DNA of 64,000 bases from Xanthomonas sp. DAR 34887 (GCF_041245805.1 NZ_CP162490.1:969001-1033000); one strand, 5' to 3'; counted from the stretch's first letter, positions 33,252-42,157 are shown. Notes: generated by a model from the letters alone, not told the origin. Numbers and translations are program-made.

Positions 33252-33307
33252 ACCCTAGGCGGCCGCGCTCACCGCAGTGTCACCGGCGCATCACCGCCGT
33301 CTCACCG
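33252..33307 (-). promoter_or_regulatory. 11-bp-phased direct repeats and -10 box of the multi-protease operon
   Basis: On the plus strand TCACCG occurs at 33269, 33280, 33291 and 33302, exactly 11 bp apart; transcription-strand units are CGGTGA. About 11 bases after the promoter-proximal unit lies TAGGGT (33257-33252), a fair -10. SARP regulators bind direct repeats with 11- or 22-bp spacing overlapping the -35 region, and a SARP gene lies just upstream. Two oppositely oriented GTGA units 11 bp apart follow at 33322 and 33333. Confidence 0.7.
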
Positions 33308-33401
33308 CATCCGTGAGGGTGGTGATGTCGCAGTGATGCGCATCCCGGAAGCATGCGGCGAGACGCGGCGCAGACATACGCCGCCGGGGCTGTCGGCAGA
33401 T

Positions 33402-33722
33402 GGGCACCTCTGATAACTCCGTTCCTGAAGCTGCACGCTGCACGTGGCGATGACGTGTTCCTTTTTTTCTGTCGCGGCTGAAGCCGCTCCTACACATGTG
33501 CGCCTGCTCTTGTAGGAGCGGCTTCAGCCGCGACAGGAGGACGAAGTGGCCGTGATGCCAGGGCGTCCATGAAAAACGCGGCCGCAACGCCACCGGGTCT
33601 ACCGCCAGTGCGCCTTTGCCACTTCATGGCATCTCGAACGTATCGATGCCGGAACCTGCGGGCTGGGCGTATCGGCGTTTCGCAAGTGCATCGACATGCT
33701 TTTGGGGTTATTAGAGGTGCCC
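33402..33722. mobile_element. MITE-like element, copy 2 (321 bp)
   Basis: The same element as at 1735-2054. The ends are GGGCACCTCTGATAAC on the left and, reading inward from the right, GGGCACCTCTAATAACC, a better-preserved inverted repeat than copy 1. The interior is nearly identical, including the REP pair. It lies between the SARP gene and the operon promoter, so it interrupts or postdates their original linkage. No transposase and no obvious target duplication. Confidence 0.7.
33469..33536. repeat. Inverted REP pair inside MITE copy 2
   Basis: Opposed REP copies at 33469-33494 and 33511-33536, capable of forming a long hairpin; they match the internal pair of MITE copy 1. Confidence 0.85.
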
Positions 33723-33858
33723 AAATGCCGGGGGGAGGACGAACGCGGCATGCGCCGCGGTGACTGGCGTGGCTGGCGTCTGCCAGGACAGGCGCGACAC
33801 GGTGACGCGGCGCGGGCAGCCAGTGCCCACGCCGTCGGCGGGAACGCGGTCTGCGCGC

Positions 33859-34791
33859 TCAGTGTTCCAGGAATTGCAGGCTCAGCTGCAACTGCGCATC
33901 GGCCGAGGCCAGGCCGCGGCGGGCGGTCTCGATCAGCCATTGCGCCTGCATGGCGGCGCTGGGCATCGGCGTCGGCATCGGCATTGTGGCCGGGACGGCG
34001 AAGCCGGCGTAGGCCGCATGCGGTTCCGCCGCCGCGCCGATCGCGCCGTCGGCGATGCGCTGATACAGGCTCAGGGTTTCGCGCATCGGCTGGATCGCCA
34101 GTTCGCGGCGCAACAGATCGCGGCAGCGTTCGAACTGGCGCAGGGCGTGCGCGCGCTGTCCGTTGAGTTCGAACAGTTGCATCAGTTCCCGGTGCACATC
34201 CTCGCGCAGGGGGTCGTGGTCGAGGATCGCCTGCGCATGACGGATGCCGTCGGCATAGTCGTGGCGCAGCCGCGCCAGCTGCATCAGCCGCCACAACGCG
34301 TTGAGATAGCTGCGGCGGTGCCGCTCGCGCTCGCGCAGCGCCCAGTCGTCGGTCAGGTCCATCAGGATGTCGGAGCGGTACAGGGCCACGCCGCGGCGCA
34401 GCGCCTCGATGTCCACCTCGCTCATCCGTTCCGGCGGCTTGCTCAGCGCCGGCCCGACCAGGCTGGAGAACTCGGCCACATCCAGCCAGATCTCCGTGGG
34501 GCCGTCCAGGCCGATGGCGCCGCGGCGATCGCTGACGATCAGATCGCCGTGCCGCAGCGGCGGCGTTTCCACGATTCGCCGCAGGCGCCATAGCGCCGTG
34601 TTGAACGAGCCGCTGGACGCGCAGGCGTCGCGCTCGGGCCACAGGTTGGCGAGCAGTTCGCTGCGGCTGAAATAGCGCCGCTGGCCCAGCGCCAGATAGG
34701 CGAGCAGGCTGCCGCAGCGTCCCGACACCGCAACCGCGCGCGCATCGCCATAGGCGATCGACACCGAGCCGAATACCCAGATCCTGAACAT
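33859..34791 (-). CDS. SARP/BTAD-domain transcriptional regulator
   Basis: A 310-residue regulator of the AfsR/DnrI/RedD class. Residues 1-97 are an OmpR-like winged helix (SELLANLWPERD, then NTALWRLRRIVE). Residues about 102-248 are the bacterial transcriptional activation domain, a TPR-like fold with the hallmark DPLREDVHRELMQLFELNGQ and ALRQFERCRDLLRREL. A Met/Pro-rich linker and a short helix form the C terminus. It starts at 34791 (MFRIWVFGSVSIAYGD). SARPs mainly activate specialised-metabolism clusters in actinomycetes and are uncommon in Gammaproteobacteria. It is transcribed towards the multi-protease operon and is its likely activator, given the 11-bp-phased repeats there. Confidence 0.9.
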   Translation of the reverse strand: MFRIWVFGSVSIAYGDARAVAVSGRCGSLLAYLALGQRRYFSRSELLANLWPERDACASSGSFNTALWRLRRIVETPPLRHGDLIVSDRRGAIGLDGPTEIWLDVAEFSSLVGPALSKPPERMSEVDIEALRRGVALYRSDILMDLTDDWALRERERHRRSYLNALWRLMQLARLRHDYADGIRHAQAILDHDPLREDVHRELMQLFELNGQRAHALRQFERCRDLLRRELAIQPMRETLSLYQRIADGAIGAAAEPHAAYAGFAVPATMPMPTPMPSAAMQAQWLIETARRGLASADAQLQLSLQFLEH

Positions 34792-35170
34792 CCTTGCTGT
34801 CCTCCTCCGGAACCGCACCTTCCCCTGTCTGAACCCAAACGCGAATCGGCGGCGGCAGCGGCCATCGCCTTCCAGGCGTTGCGCACCCGGCCGTAGGGAG
34901 CCGCTGCAGCCCAGGGGGCAGAAGGGCGAATCAGCGGGGAATGCGCTGTGCCAGTGCCAGCGCAGCGTGCCGCTGGCCGATGCGATGGCGTATGGCCGCC
35001 CCGATCGGGCACGGTCGGGGCAGCGCGACATGCGCCATCTGTTTTTTTGGCAGCGCCTGCTGCCTTTCCCAGGTCCGTCCAGCGGACGCAATGGTTCTGT
35101 ACCCGAACCGCGGTGCGAAAACGAACAGATTCTGGCGTTCCGGGTCAGGCCGAGCGCGTGGCCGGCCACA
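34792..35170. other. Intergenic region upstream of the SARP gene
   Basis: A 379-bp gap with no convincing gene. It must hold the SARP promoter. A T-rich tract near 35040-35047 is the only low-GC feature. No REP or phased repeat is visible. Confidence 0.45.
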
Positions 35171-35869
35171 TCAGCGCGGTTTGGCCACGATCAGCCAGTT
35201 GTTGAACGGGGTGTTGCCGTACAGCGGCGCGAAGGTGGCGCGCAATCCGGCATCGCCGAGCTGACGTTCCAGGCTGTCGCGGGTGGGATAGCACTTGGGC
35301 ACTTCCTGCATCCAGCCGGCCAGATGCGCGAGCACGTCGGTGATGCGGCTGGTGCGACCGCGGCCGCTGGTATCGCCCAGCCCGCTGCGGATCACCAGCT
35401 TGGCGCCGGGCGTGAGCATTTTCGCCACGCTGCGGATCAGGTTGGCCTGCATGGCCGCGTCCAGGTACTGCAGCACGTCCAGGATCGCGACGCTGCCGCT
35501 GTGTTCGGGCCAGGCCTGGCCGAGGTCGACCACCTCGAAATCGGCGTCGTGCAGGTCGCTGCGCTCGGCGATGCGGATCGCGCGGCGGATCTTCGCCGCG
35601 TCGATGTCCACGCCGTGGTAGCGCTGCCGCTGGCCGTCGGCGCGCAGCGCATGCGCGAGCAGGCCCAGGCCGCAGCCCAGATCCAGGACAGGCGCTTCGG
35701 TGCCGCGCAGCGCGGCGAGCACGCCGGGGTAGAGCGGGTCGGTGCGCAGCTTGGTGCGGGTGTAGTAGTAGTCGTAGCGATTGCCTAGCGGATGCGTCGG
35801 CAGGAAGGCGCGGGCGATGGCCAGGGCCTGCAGGCGGGTCATGGGCTGGATGGTGCTGGCGTCGCGCAA
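35171..35869 (-). CDS. Class I SAM-dependent methyltransferase
   Basis: A 232-residue protein with a Rossmann-fold methyltransferase core: motif I VLDLGCGLGLLAHAL (residues about 61-75), the acidic ribose contact YHGVDIDAAKI, and a later VAILDVLQYLD strand. The YDYYYTRTKL segment near residue 33 may form part of the substrate pocket. The apparent start is TTG at 35869, with AAGGA upstream; an ATG at 35842 (MTRLQALAIARAF) is an alternative. The acceptor substrate is unknown. It lies upstream of and parallel to the SARP gene but 379 bp away, so it is probably not co-transcribed. Confidence 0.82.
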   Translation of the reverse strand: MRDASTIQPMTRLQALAIARAFLPTHPLGNRYDYYYTRTKLRTDPLYPGVLAALRGTEAPVLDLGCGLGLLAHALRADGQRQRYHGVDIDAAKIRRAIRIAERSDLHDADFEVVDLGQAWPEHSGSVAILDVLQYLDAAMQANLIRSVAKMLTPGAKLVIRSGLGDTSGRGRTSRITDVLAHLAGWMQEVPKCYPTRDSLERQLGDAGLRATFAPLYGNTPFNNWLIVAKPR

Positions 35870-35902
35870 TGTCGGTCCTTGGCAGCGGGGCGTCGTACGT
35901 CG

Positions 35903-36544
35903 CTAGGCTAACGCATCGCGCACCGCGGGCAACAGCAGGCCGGTCCAGCGCGCATACATCGCCGCCGACGGATGCAGGCCGTCGGCGGCCAGCATCGCCG
36001 CGCTGCCGCCGCCATCGCGGCTGGCCGCGGTGATGTCGACGAAGCGCACCGCACGCGCCCGGCAGCAGGCCTGCGCGGCCGCATTGAATGCATCGATCTG
36101 CGCGCCGATGCGCGCCGGATCGTGTTCGGGCGTCTGCGCGAACGCGGTCACGCCCCAGTCCGGAATCGACACCGTCAGCACCCGCCGCGGCTGGCCGTCG
36201 GCGAAGCCGATCGCGCGTTGCAGCAGCGCGGCGAACTGCGCGCGGTAGTCGTCGAGCGCGCGCCCGCGATACTGGTTGTTGACCCCGATCAGCAGCGTCA
36301 CCAGCGCGAACGGACCTTGCGGTGCGGCCGCGTCGATGCCGGCGTCGAGTTCGTCGGTGGTCCAGCCGGTGGTGGCGACGATCTGCGGATCGTCGATGGC
36401 GATGCCGTCGTGACGCAGCGCCGCGGCCAGTTGCATCGGCCAGCGCCCGCTGTCGGCCACGCCTTCGCCGATCGTGTAGGAATCACCCAGCGCCAGATAG
36501 CGCAGCGGGGCCTGGTGGAGCGTGGCGAAACTGCCCTGGCTCAT
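35903..36544 (-). CDS. SGNH/GDSL-family esterase
   Basis: A 213-residue SGNH hydrolase. Block I is ALGDSYTIGEGV (nucleophile Ser22), block III is LIGVNNQYRG, and block V is DGLHPS (Asp188, His191). Without a signal peptide it is probably cytosolic. Members hydrolyse esters of lipids or glycans; the substrate is undetermined. The last base of the gene is 33 bp before the methyltransferase start, so the two may share a transcript. The upstream gap holds iterated ATTCCCGATTCC-type repeats. Confidence 0.87.
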   Translation of the reverse strand: MSQGSFATLHQAPLRYLALGDSYTIGEGVADSGRWPMQLAAALRHDGIAIDDPQIVATTGWTTDELDAGIDAAAPQGPFALVTLLIGVNNQYRGRALDDYRAQFAALLQRAIGFADGQPRRVLTVSIPDWGVTAFAQTPEHDPARIGAQIDAFNAAAQACCRARAVRFVDITAASRDGGGSAAMLAADGLHPSAAMYARWTGLLLPAVRDALA

Positions 36545-36595
36545 CTACGCGGTACCAAAGGCTGCCAACTCACCGGGGCTCGGGTCGCAGGAACG

Positions 36596-36640
36596 GCGCA
36601 CGCTTTGCCCATTCCCGATTCCCCATTCCCGATTCACCGC
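36596..36640. repeat. Iterated ATTCCCGATTCC-type intergenic repeat
   Basis: Two to three tandem ATTCCCGATTC-like units between the aminotransferase stop and the SGNH gene. The same family recurs near 42158-42246 and 43677-43715. Confidence 0.6.
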
Positions 36641-37914
36641 CCCACAGCCACACTGCGCGGCTTCAGCGGCACCACTTTGGTCGCCGCGTCGGCGCGGCGC
36701 GCCAGCACCCGGTCGATGCGCGCGAACACCTCGCGCATCACCGCCGCTTCCGGCAGCAGGGTCACGCGGAAATGGTGGCGGTAGGGCACGTTGAAGCTGG
36801 AACCGGGCACCACCAGCACGCCTTCGTCGTTCATCAGCTCCAGCGCGAAGTCGTGGTCGTCGAAATTGCGCGCGGCCGCGCCGACCACCGCCGGGAACGC
36901 GTACAGCGCGCCGGCCGGCTGCACCAGCGCCAGGTGCTCGCTGGCCGCGCAGGCCTCGATCACCGCGCGGCGGGTTTCGTACAGGCGCCCGCCCGGCGCG
37001 CACAGCGGCGAGATCGTGTCCGGGCCGTTGACCGCGGCGTCGATCGCGTACTGGCCCGGCACATTGGCGCACAGCCGCAGCGCGCCGAGCAGGTCCATCG
37101 CGTTGCGGAACTCGGTGACGCGCTCGGCGGCGCCGGACAGCAGCGCCCAGCCCACCCGCCAGCCGCAGGCGCGGTGCACCTTGCTCAGGCCGCCGAAACT
37201 GATGCACGGGTGCTCGCCGGCCAGCGGCGCGACCGGCACGAAGTCGGCGCCGTCGTACAGCACCTGGTCGTAGATCTCGTCGACCATCAGCAGCAGGTTG
37301 TGCTTGGCCGCGATGGCGACGATCTTCTCCAGCAGTTCGCGCGAATAGCTGGCGCCGCTGGGATTGTTCGGGTTGATCAGCACGATGGCGCGGGTGCGCG
37401 AGGACACCAGCGTCTCGATCTCCACCGGATCGGGCTGGAAGCCGTTCTCCGGCGCGCAGCGGTAATACACCGGGCGGCCGTCGTTGAGGATGGTGGCGGC
37501 CGACCACAGCGGGTAGTCGGGCGAGGGCACCAGCACTTCGTCGCCGGGATTGAGCAGCGCGCGCAGCGACAGGTCGATCAGCTCGCTGACCCCGTTGCCG
37601 ATGAAGATGCGGTCCGGATGCGCGTCCGGGTGCTGGCGCCGCGCATAGGCCGCGGCGATCGCCTCGCGCGCCTCGGGCAGGCCCTGCTGGTGGGTATAGG
37701 GATCGGTGCGGCCCATGTCGTCGGCGATCGCGCGCTGCAGGTGCTCCGGCGCGCGGAACCCGAACGCGCCGGGATTGCCGATGTTGAGCTTGATCAGCTT
37801 GCGCCCCTGCGCCTCCAGCTCCCGGGCTCGCCGCGCCAGTTCGCCGCGGATCTCGTAGCGGACTTCGGACAGGCGTTCGCGGATCGCGAGCGGCTTGATC
37901 GGCAGGGTGGGCAT
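36634..37914 (-). CDS. PLP-dependent aminotransferase, AlaA-like
   Basis: A 426-residue class-I/II aminotransferase, closest in architecture to AlaA (glutamate-pyruvate aminotransferase). N-terminal IRGELARRARELEAQG and KLNIGNPGAFGF are typical. SPDYPLW and INPNNPSGASYS are substrate and PLP-pocket motifs, and Lys245 in GGLSKVHRACGWR carries PLP. It would convert pyruvate and glutamate to alanine and 2-oxoglutarate. The start at 37914 (MPTLPIKPLAI) is preferred; an ATG at 37923 is possible. It is divergent from rsgA across a 91-bp promoter region. Confidence 0.88.
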   Translation of the reverse strand: MPTLPIKPLAIRERLSEVRYEIRGELARRARELEAQGRKLIKLNIGNPGAFGFRAPEHLQRAIADDMGRTDPYTHQQGLPEAREAIAAAYARRQHPDAHPDRIFIGNGVSELIDLSLRALLNPGDEVLVPSPDYPLWSAATILNDGRPVYYRCAPENGFQPDPVEIETLVSSRTRAIVLINPNNPSGASYSRELLEKIVAIAAKHNLLLMVDEIYDQVLYDGADFVPVAPLAGEHPCISFGGLSKVHRACGWRVGWALLSGAAERVTEFRNAMDLLGALRLCANVPGQYAIDAAVNGPDTISPLCAPGGRLYETRRAVIEACAASEHLALVQPAGALYAFPAVVGAAARNFDDHDFALELMNDEGVLVVPGSSFNVPYRHHFRVTLLPEAAVMREVFARIDRVLARRADAATKVVPLKPRSVAVGR

Positions 37915-38005
37915 CGCATAGGCCGGTGGGGGCGTGGAACCGGCATGGTAGCGGAAATGTGACACGGCGGCCGGGCCGGGGCCCGCACCGTCTAGAATCC
38001 GCCCC

Positions 38006-39121
38006 ATGACTTCCCCCCAGATCGACTTCGACGCCCTGCGCCCCATCGGCTGGCCCTGGCCCGGCATGCCGGAAGAGCCGGCCTGGCTGGCGGCGATGGC
38101 CGCGCATCCGCTGGCGCGGCCGGCGCGGGTCAGCGAGCAGCATCGCACCGGCTACGTGGTGGCCGATGCGGTGGAGACCGGCTTCAAGGTCGAGTCGCTG
38201 CCGGAATGGCAGCGGCCGCGCTTCCCCAGCCACGAGCGCGCCGCGGTCGGCGACTGGGTGTTGCTGGAGGACGGCAAGCGCATCGTCGCGCTGCTGCCGC
38301 GGCGCACCGCGATCAAGCGCGGCGCGGCCGGCGAGCACTACCACCAGCAGGTGATCGCGGCCAATATCGATACCGTGTTCATCGTCTGCGGCCTGGATGC
38401 GGACTTCAATCCGCGGCGCATCGAGCGCTACCTGCTGCTGGTGGGCGGTGGCGGCGCCGAGCCGGTGGTGATCCTGACCAAGGCCGATCTGACCGAATAC
38501 GCCGACGATGCATTGGCGGTGCTGGAAGAGCTGGCGGCGCAGAACATTCCGCTGCTGACCGTCAACGCCAAGGACGCCGACAGCGTGGCGGCGTTGCGGC
38601 CATGGCTGGGTGCCGGGCGCACGGCGGTGCTGGTCGGCTCGTCCGGCGCCGGCAAGTCCACCCTCACCAATACCTTGCTCGGGGTGCAGAAGATGCGCAC
38701 CGCGGCGGTGCGCGAGAACGATTCGCGCGGCCGCCACACCACCACCCACCGGGCGCTGCTGCCGCTGCCGTCCGGCGCCTGCCTGATCGACACCCCGGGC
38801 ATGCGCGAACTCAAGCCCACCGGCGAGGAAGACCTGGCCGAAGGCGGGTTCGCCGACATCGAGGCGCTGGCCGCGCAGTGCCGTTTCAACGATTGCGCAC
38901 ACCAGGCCGAGCCGGGCTGTGCGGTGCAGGCGGCGATCGAGCGCGGCGAGATCGAGGAGGCGCGGCTGGCCAACTACATGAAGCTGCGCGAGGAAGTCGC
39001 CGGCGCCGCCAGCAAGCTGGCGCAGCGCCAGGCGCAGAACGCGGACGCCGCCAGGTCGGGGCGGCCCGGCTCCGGCAAGCCCGGCGGCAAGCGGCCGCCG
39101 CCGCGCAACCAGCGCCGCTGA
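38006..39121 (+). CDS. rsgA: Small ribosomal subunit biogenesis GTPase RsgA
   Basis: A 371-residue circularly permuted GTPase that checks the 30S decoding centre late in ribosome assembly. An OB-like N-terminal domain (residues about 40-110) precedes the permuted G motifs: G4 LTKADL, G1 GSSGAGKSTL and G3 DTPGMRE. A C-terminal zinc motif is formed by CRFNDCAHQAEPGC. The Pro/Gly/Lys-rich tail after residue 345 is a variable extension. The start at 38006 fits the family. It is followed 28 bp later by the QEGLA gene, possibly on the same transcript. Confidence 0.95.
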   Translation: MTSPQIDFDALRPIGWPWPGMPEEPAWLAAMAAHPLARPARVSEQHRTGYVVADAVETGFKVESLPEWQRPRFPSHERAAVGDWVLLEDGKRIVALLPRRTAIKRGAAGEHYHQQVIAANIDTVFIVCGLDADFNPRRIERYLLLVGGGGAEPVVILTKADLTEYADDALAVLEELAAQNIPLLTVNAKDADSVAALRPWLGAGRTAVLVGSSGAGKSTLTNTLLGVQKMRTAAVRENDSRGRHTTTHRALLPLPSGACLIDTPGMRELKPTGEEDLAEGGFADIEALAAQCRFNDCAHQAEPGCAVQAAIERGEIEEARLANYMKLREEVAGAASKLAQRQAQNADAARSGRPGSGKPGGKRPPPRNQRR

Positions 39122-39149
39122 CCGGCCGCCTCCGCCCGCTACGCTCGCG

Positions 39150-40403
39150 ATGACCGCGCTGCCCGCCGAGATCCTGCACCATGCCACGCTGGATGCGCGC
39201 CTGGTCAAGGCGGTGCGCGGCATCCGCCTGCTGGCGCTGGCGAGCTGGCCGGCGGCGGTGCAGGCGCCGTTCCTGGACAGCGTGGCGCGCGGCCAGCCGC
39301 AGCTGCCGCAGGTGCAGTATCCGCGGCTGGATTTCGCCGACACGCGCCGCGAGCTGGCGGCGATCGCGCAGGCGGCGGATCCGACGCATCCGCTGGGTGC
39401 GTATCTGCAAGCTTCCGCGCATAGCTGGGACCTGGCCGCGGCGTTGCTGGAGTCGCTGGGCACGGCGGCGGTCGGCACGTACTCGGCACAGCTGTTCGGT
39501 GTGCCCGAGGATCCGATGCCCGGGCATGGCCCGACCACCCGCGATGCCGCCGGTCACTTCATCCGCATCGCGCAGGAACTGGATCGCGAACTGCTGTCGG
39601 CCGAAGAGCAGGTGCCGGTCTCGGCGACGGCGCTGCGCCTGCAACTGCAGCGCGACCTGGACGCATTCTTCGGCGAACGGGTGATCGCGGTGGAGCTGGA
39701 TCCGCAACTGCTGGCCAAGGCCGCGGCCGGCGCGCACCGCATCCGCCTGCGCTCCGGCGCGTCGTTCAGCGACTACGATCGCGCGCAGCTGTTCCACCAC
39801 GAGGCGCTGGTGCATTCGCTGACCGCGCTCAATGGCCGCGAGCAGGTGCACCTGCCGAGTCTGGCCTTGTCGTCGCCGCGGGTCACCGCCACGCAGGAGG
39901 GCCTGGCGACCTTCGCCGAGCAGATCACCGGCAGCATCGATATCGAGCGCATGAAGCGGATCAGCCTGCGCATCGAGGCGATCGCGCTGGCGCGCGGCGG
40001 CGCCGATTTCGTCGAGGTGTTCCGCTATTTCGATGCGGCCGGGCAGTCGCCGGCGGAGAGTTTCTCCTCGGCGCAGCGCGTGTTCCGCGGCGTGCCGACC
40101 GGCGGCGGTGCCGCCTTCACCAAGGACACTGTGTATCTGCGCGGGCTGGTCTCGGTGCACACCTTCTTCCGCCAGGCCCTGCAGCGCGATCGCCTGCCGC
40201 TGTGCCGCTGGCTGTTCGCCGGCAAGATGGCACTGGAGGACGTGGCCGCGTTCGCGCCACTGTTCGAGAGCGGCGTGCTGGCGCCGCCGCGCTGGCTGCC
40301 GACCTGGGTCGCGCGGGCCAGCGGCCTGGCCGGCATGCTGGCGTTCTCGTTGTTCGCCAACCGCATCCGCATGGACCAGCTGGACGGCACCGGCGGCGCC
40401 TGA
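39150..40403 (+). CDS. DUF1704 / QEGLA-motif metallopeptidase-like protein
   Basis: A 417-residue protein of the DUF1704 family, annotated in many genomes as a flavohemoglobin expression-modulating QEGLA motif protein. The zinc-type motif is HEALVH (His217-His222). The namesake QEGLA is at residues 249-253 (ATQEGLATFAEQITG), where Glu250 would be a further ligand. Eukaryotic relatives include the MATCAP tubulin carboxypeptidases, so a carboxypeptidase activity is plausible for the bacterial protein but unproven. It lies just downstream of rsgA in the same direction. Confidence 0.88.
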   Translation: MTALPAEILHHATLDARLVKAVRGIRLLALASWPAAVQAPFLDSVARGQPQLPQVQYPRLDFADTRRELAAIAQAADPTHPLGAYLQASAHSWDLAAALLESLGTAAVGTYSAQLFGVPEDPMPGHGPTTRDAAGHFIRIAQELDRELLSAEEQVPVSATALRLQLQRDLDAFFGERVIAVELDPQLLAKAAAGAHRIRLRSGASFSDYDRAQLFHHEALVHSLTALNGREQVHLPSLALSSPRVTATQEGLATFAEQITGSIDIERMKRISLRIEAIALARGGADFVEVFRYFDAAGQSPAESFSSAQRVFRGVPTGGGAAFTKDTVYLRGLVSVHTFFRQALQRDRLPLCRWLFAGKMALEDVAAFAPLFESGVLAPPRWLPTWVARASGLAGMLAFSLFANRIRMDQLDGTGGA

Positions 40404-40507
40404 ACGCCGCCACGCAACGCTCACCCGCCGCGAATGGTCGCGTGCAGATACTGCGCGCCCGGCCTGCCTGCGCATGGCCACCGTTCCCCACGCAAAAGGA
40501 CACCCGC

Positions 40508-41188
40508 ATGAAGATCCTGATGGTGCTGACCTCGCACGACCGCCTCGGCGACACCGGCCACAAGACCGGCTTCTGGCTGGAAGAATTCGCCGCGCCGTAC
40601 TACGTGTTCAAGGATGCCGGCGCCGAGATCACGCTGGCCTCGCCCAAGGGCGGGCAGCCGCCCCTGGACCCGAAGAGCGATGCGGCCGATGCGCAGACCG
40701 ACGCCACGCGCCGCTTCAAGGCCGATCCGGCGGCGCAGCAGCAACTGGCGAACACGCGGCCGCTGGCCGACGTGCGGATGGAAGACTACGACAGCGTGTT
40801 CTATCCCGGCGGCCACGGCCCGTTGTGGGACCTGGCCGAAGATCAGACCTCGATCGCGCTGATCGAGGCGTTCGAATGTGCCGGCAAGCCGATCGGCTTC
40901 GTCTGCCATGCGCCGGGCGCGTTGCGCCGGGTCACGGCTGCCGACGGCACGCCGCTGGTCAAGGGCCGCCGCGTCACCGGTTTCACCAATGGCGAGGAAG
41001 CGGCGGTCGGGTTGACCGAGGTGGTGCCGTTCCTGATCGAGGACGAGTTCCAGCGGCTGGGCGGCCTGTACGAGAAGGGTGCCGACTGGGGCGTGCACGT
41101 GGTGGTGGATGGTCGGCTCGTTACCGGCCAGAACCCGGCCTCGTCCGAAGAGGCGGCCAAGGCCCTGTTGGGCTTGCTGGCGAAGTGA
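40508..41188 (+). CDS. DJ-1/PfpI superfamily protein, Hsp31-like
   Basis: A 226-residue class-I glutamine-amidotransferase-fold protein. It begins MKILMVLTSHDRLGDTGHKTGFWLEE, the start expected for Hsp31/glyoxalase III-like members. The nucleophile elbow is FVCHAPGAL with Cys133 followed by His134, and an acidic residue in GFWLEE would complete the site. Relatives act as glutathione-independent glyoxalase, chaperone or deglycase. It is monocistronic, with a good start and no signal peptide, so it is cytosolic. Confidence 0.9.
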   Translation: MKILMVLTSHDRLGDTGHKTGFWLEEFAAPYYVFKDAGAEITLASPKGGQPPLDPKSDAADAQTDATRRFKADPAAQQQLANTRPLADVRMEDYDSVFYPGGHGPLWDLAEDQTSIALIEAFECAGKPIGFVCHAPGALRRVTAADGTPLVKGRRVTGFTNGEEAAVGLTEVVPFLIEDEFQRLGGLYEKGADWGVHVVVDGRLVTGQNPASSEEAAKALLGLLAK

Positions 41189-41402
41189 GCTGAGCGCGGC
41201 CGGCGCGGTGTCGTCGAAGCTCATCCGCGGACGCTGGCCGGTGGCAGTCGGTGCTATGCCGGAAGTGGGTGCCGATCGCACGCAGCGCACTCGCATCGGA
41301 CGCGGCGAACACCGCGTCCGGCCGATCGGCGCAGCCGCCAGCGCACGCGGGGAGCGGGGACGCGGCGCAGGATGGCGGCCATCCGGCCGCCGCATTTCGC
41401 CG

Positions 41403-42143
41403 TCAGCCCATATGCAAGCCGCCGTTGACTGCATAGTCGGCGCCGGTGACGTAAGCCGCTTCGTCGGACGTCAGCCAGCCGCACAGCGCGGCCACTTCTT
41501 CGGGCTTGCCGAGCCGGCGCAGCGGCACCGAGGTCGCCAGGCGGTCGAGCACGTCCGGCGGAAAACTGCTGATCGCGGCGCTGGCGATATAGCCGGGCGA
41601 CACCGTGTTGACGGTCACCCCGCGCGAGGCCACTTCCTGCGCCAGCGCGCGGCTGAAGCCCTGCATCGCCGCCTTGGCGGTGGCGTAGTTGATCTGCCCG
41701 ATCTGGCCCTTCTGCGCGCTGACCGCGCCGATGTTGACGATACGGCCCCAGCCGCGCGCGGTCATGCCGTCCACCACCTGCTTGGTGATGTTGAACAGCG
41801 CGTTGAGATTGCTGGCGATCACCGCCTGCCAATCCTCGCGGCTCATCTGCCGGAACAAGGTGTCGCGGCTGCCGCCGGCGTTGTTGACCAGCACGTCGAT
41901 CTCGCCGACCTCGGCCTTGACCTTGGCGAACGCGGCGACGGTGGAGTCCCAGTCGGTGGCGTTGCCTTCGGAGGCGACGAAATCGAAGCCCAGCTCGCGC
42001 TGCTCGCGCAGCCACGCCGACTTGCGCGGCGAATTGGGGCCGCAACCGGCGACCACGGTATGCCCGTTGCGCGCCAGCTTCTGGCAGATCGCGGTACCGA
42101 TGCTGCCCATGCCGCTGGTGACGTAGGCGATTCGTAGAGTCAT
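41403..42143 (-). CDS. phbB: Acetoacetyl-CoA reductase-like SDR with Ser140 replaced by Ala
   Basis: A 246-residue short-chain dehydrogenase that aligns without gaps to PhaB/PhbB, the NADPH reductase that makes (R)-3-hydroxybutyryl-CoA for polyhydroxybutyrate. Tyr153 and Lys157 (INYATAKA) match. The QKGQIGQINY loop is PhaB-like. Position 140, the catalytic Ser in PhaB, is Ala in VNIGAVSAQKG. The nucleotide-binding motif reads TSGMGSIG. No polymerase or thiolase gene is adjacent. It lies 111 bp downstream of the citM start-side gene on the same strand, separated by iterated repeats. It may have altered or reduced activity. Confidence 0.82.
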   Translation of the reverse strand: MTLRIAYVTSGMGSIGTAICQKLARNGHTVVAGCGPNSPRKSAWLREQRELGFDFVASEGNATDWDSTVAAFAKVKAEVGEIDVLVNNAGGSRDTLFRQMSREDWQAVIASNLNALFNITKQVVDGMTARGWGRIVNIGAVSAQKGQIGQINYATAKAAMQGFSRALAQEVASRGVTVNTVSPGYIASAAISSFPPDVLDRLATSVPLRRLGKPEEVAALCGWLTSDEAAYVTGADYAVNGGLHMG

Positions 42144-42157
42144 GGAGGAACTCCTTC

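Noticed and set aside
33269..33336. CRISPR or a plasmid-type iteron origin from the TCACCG repeats
   Set aside because: The units are only 6 bp with an 11-bp period. There is no spacer structure, Rep gene or cas gene, so operator geometry explains them better.
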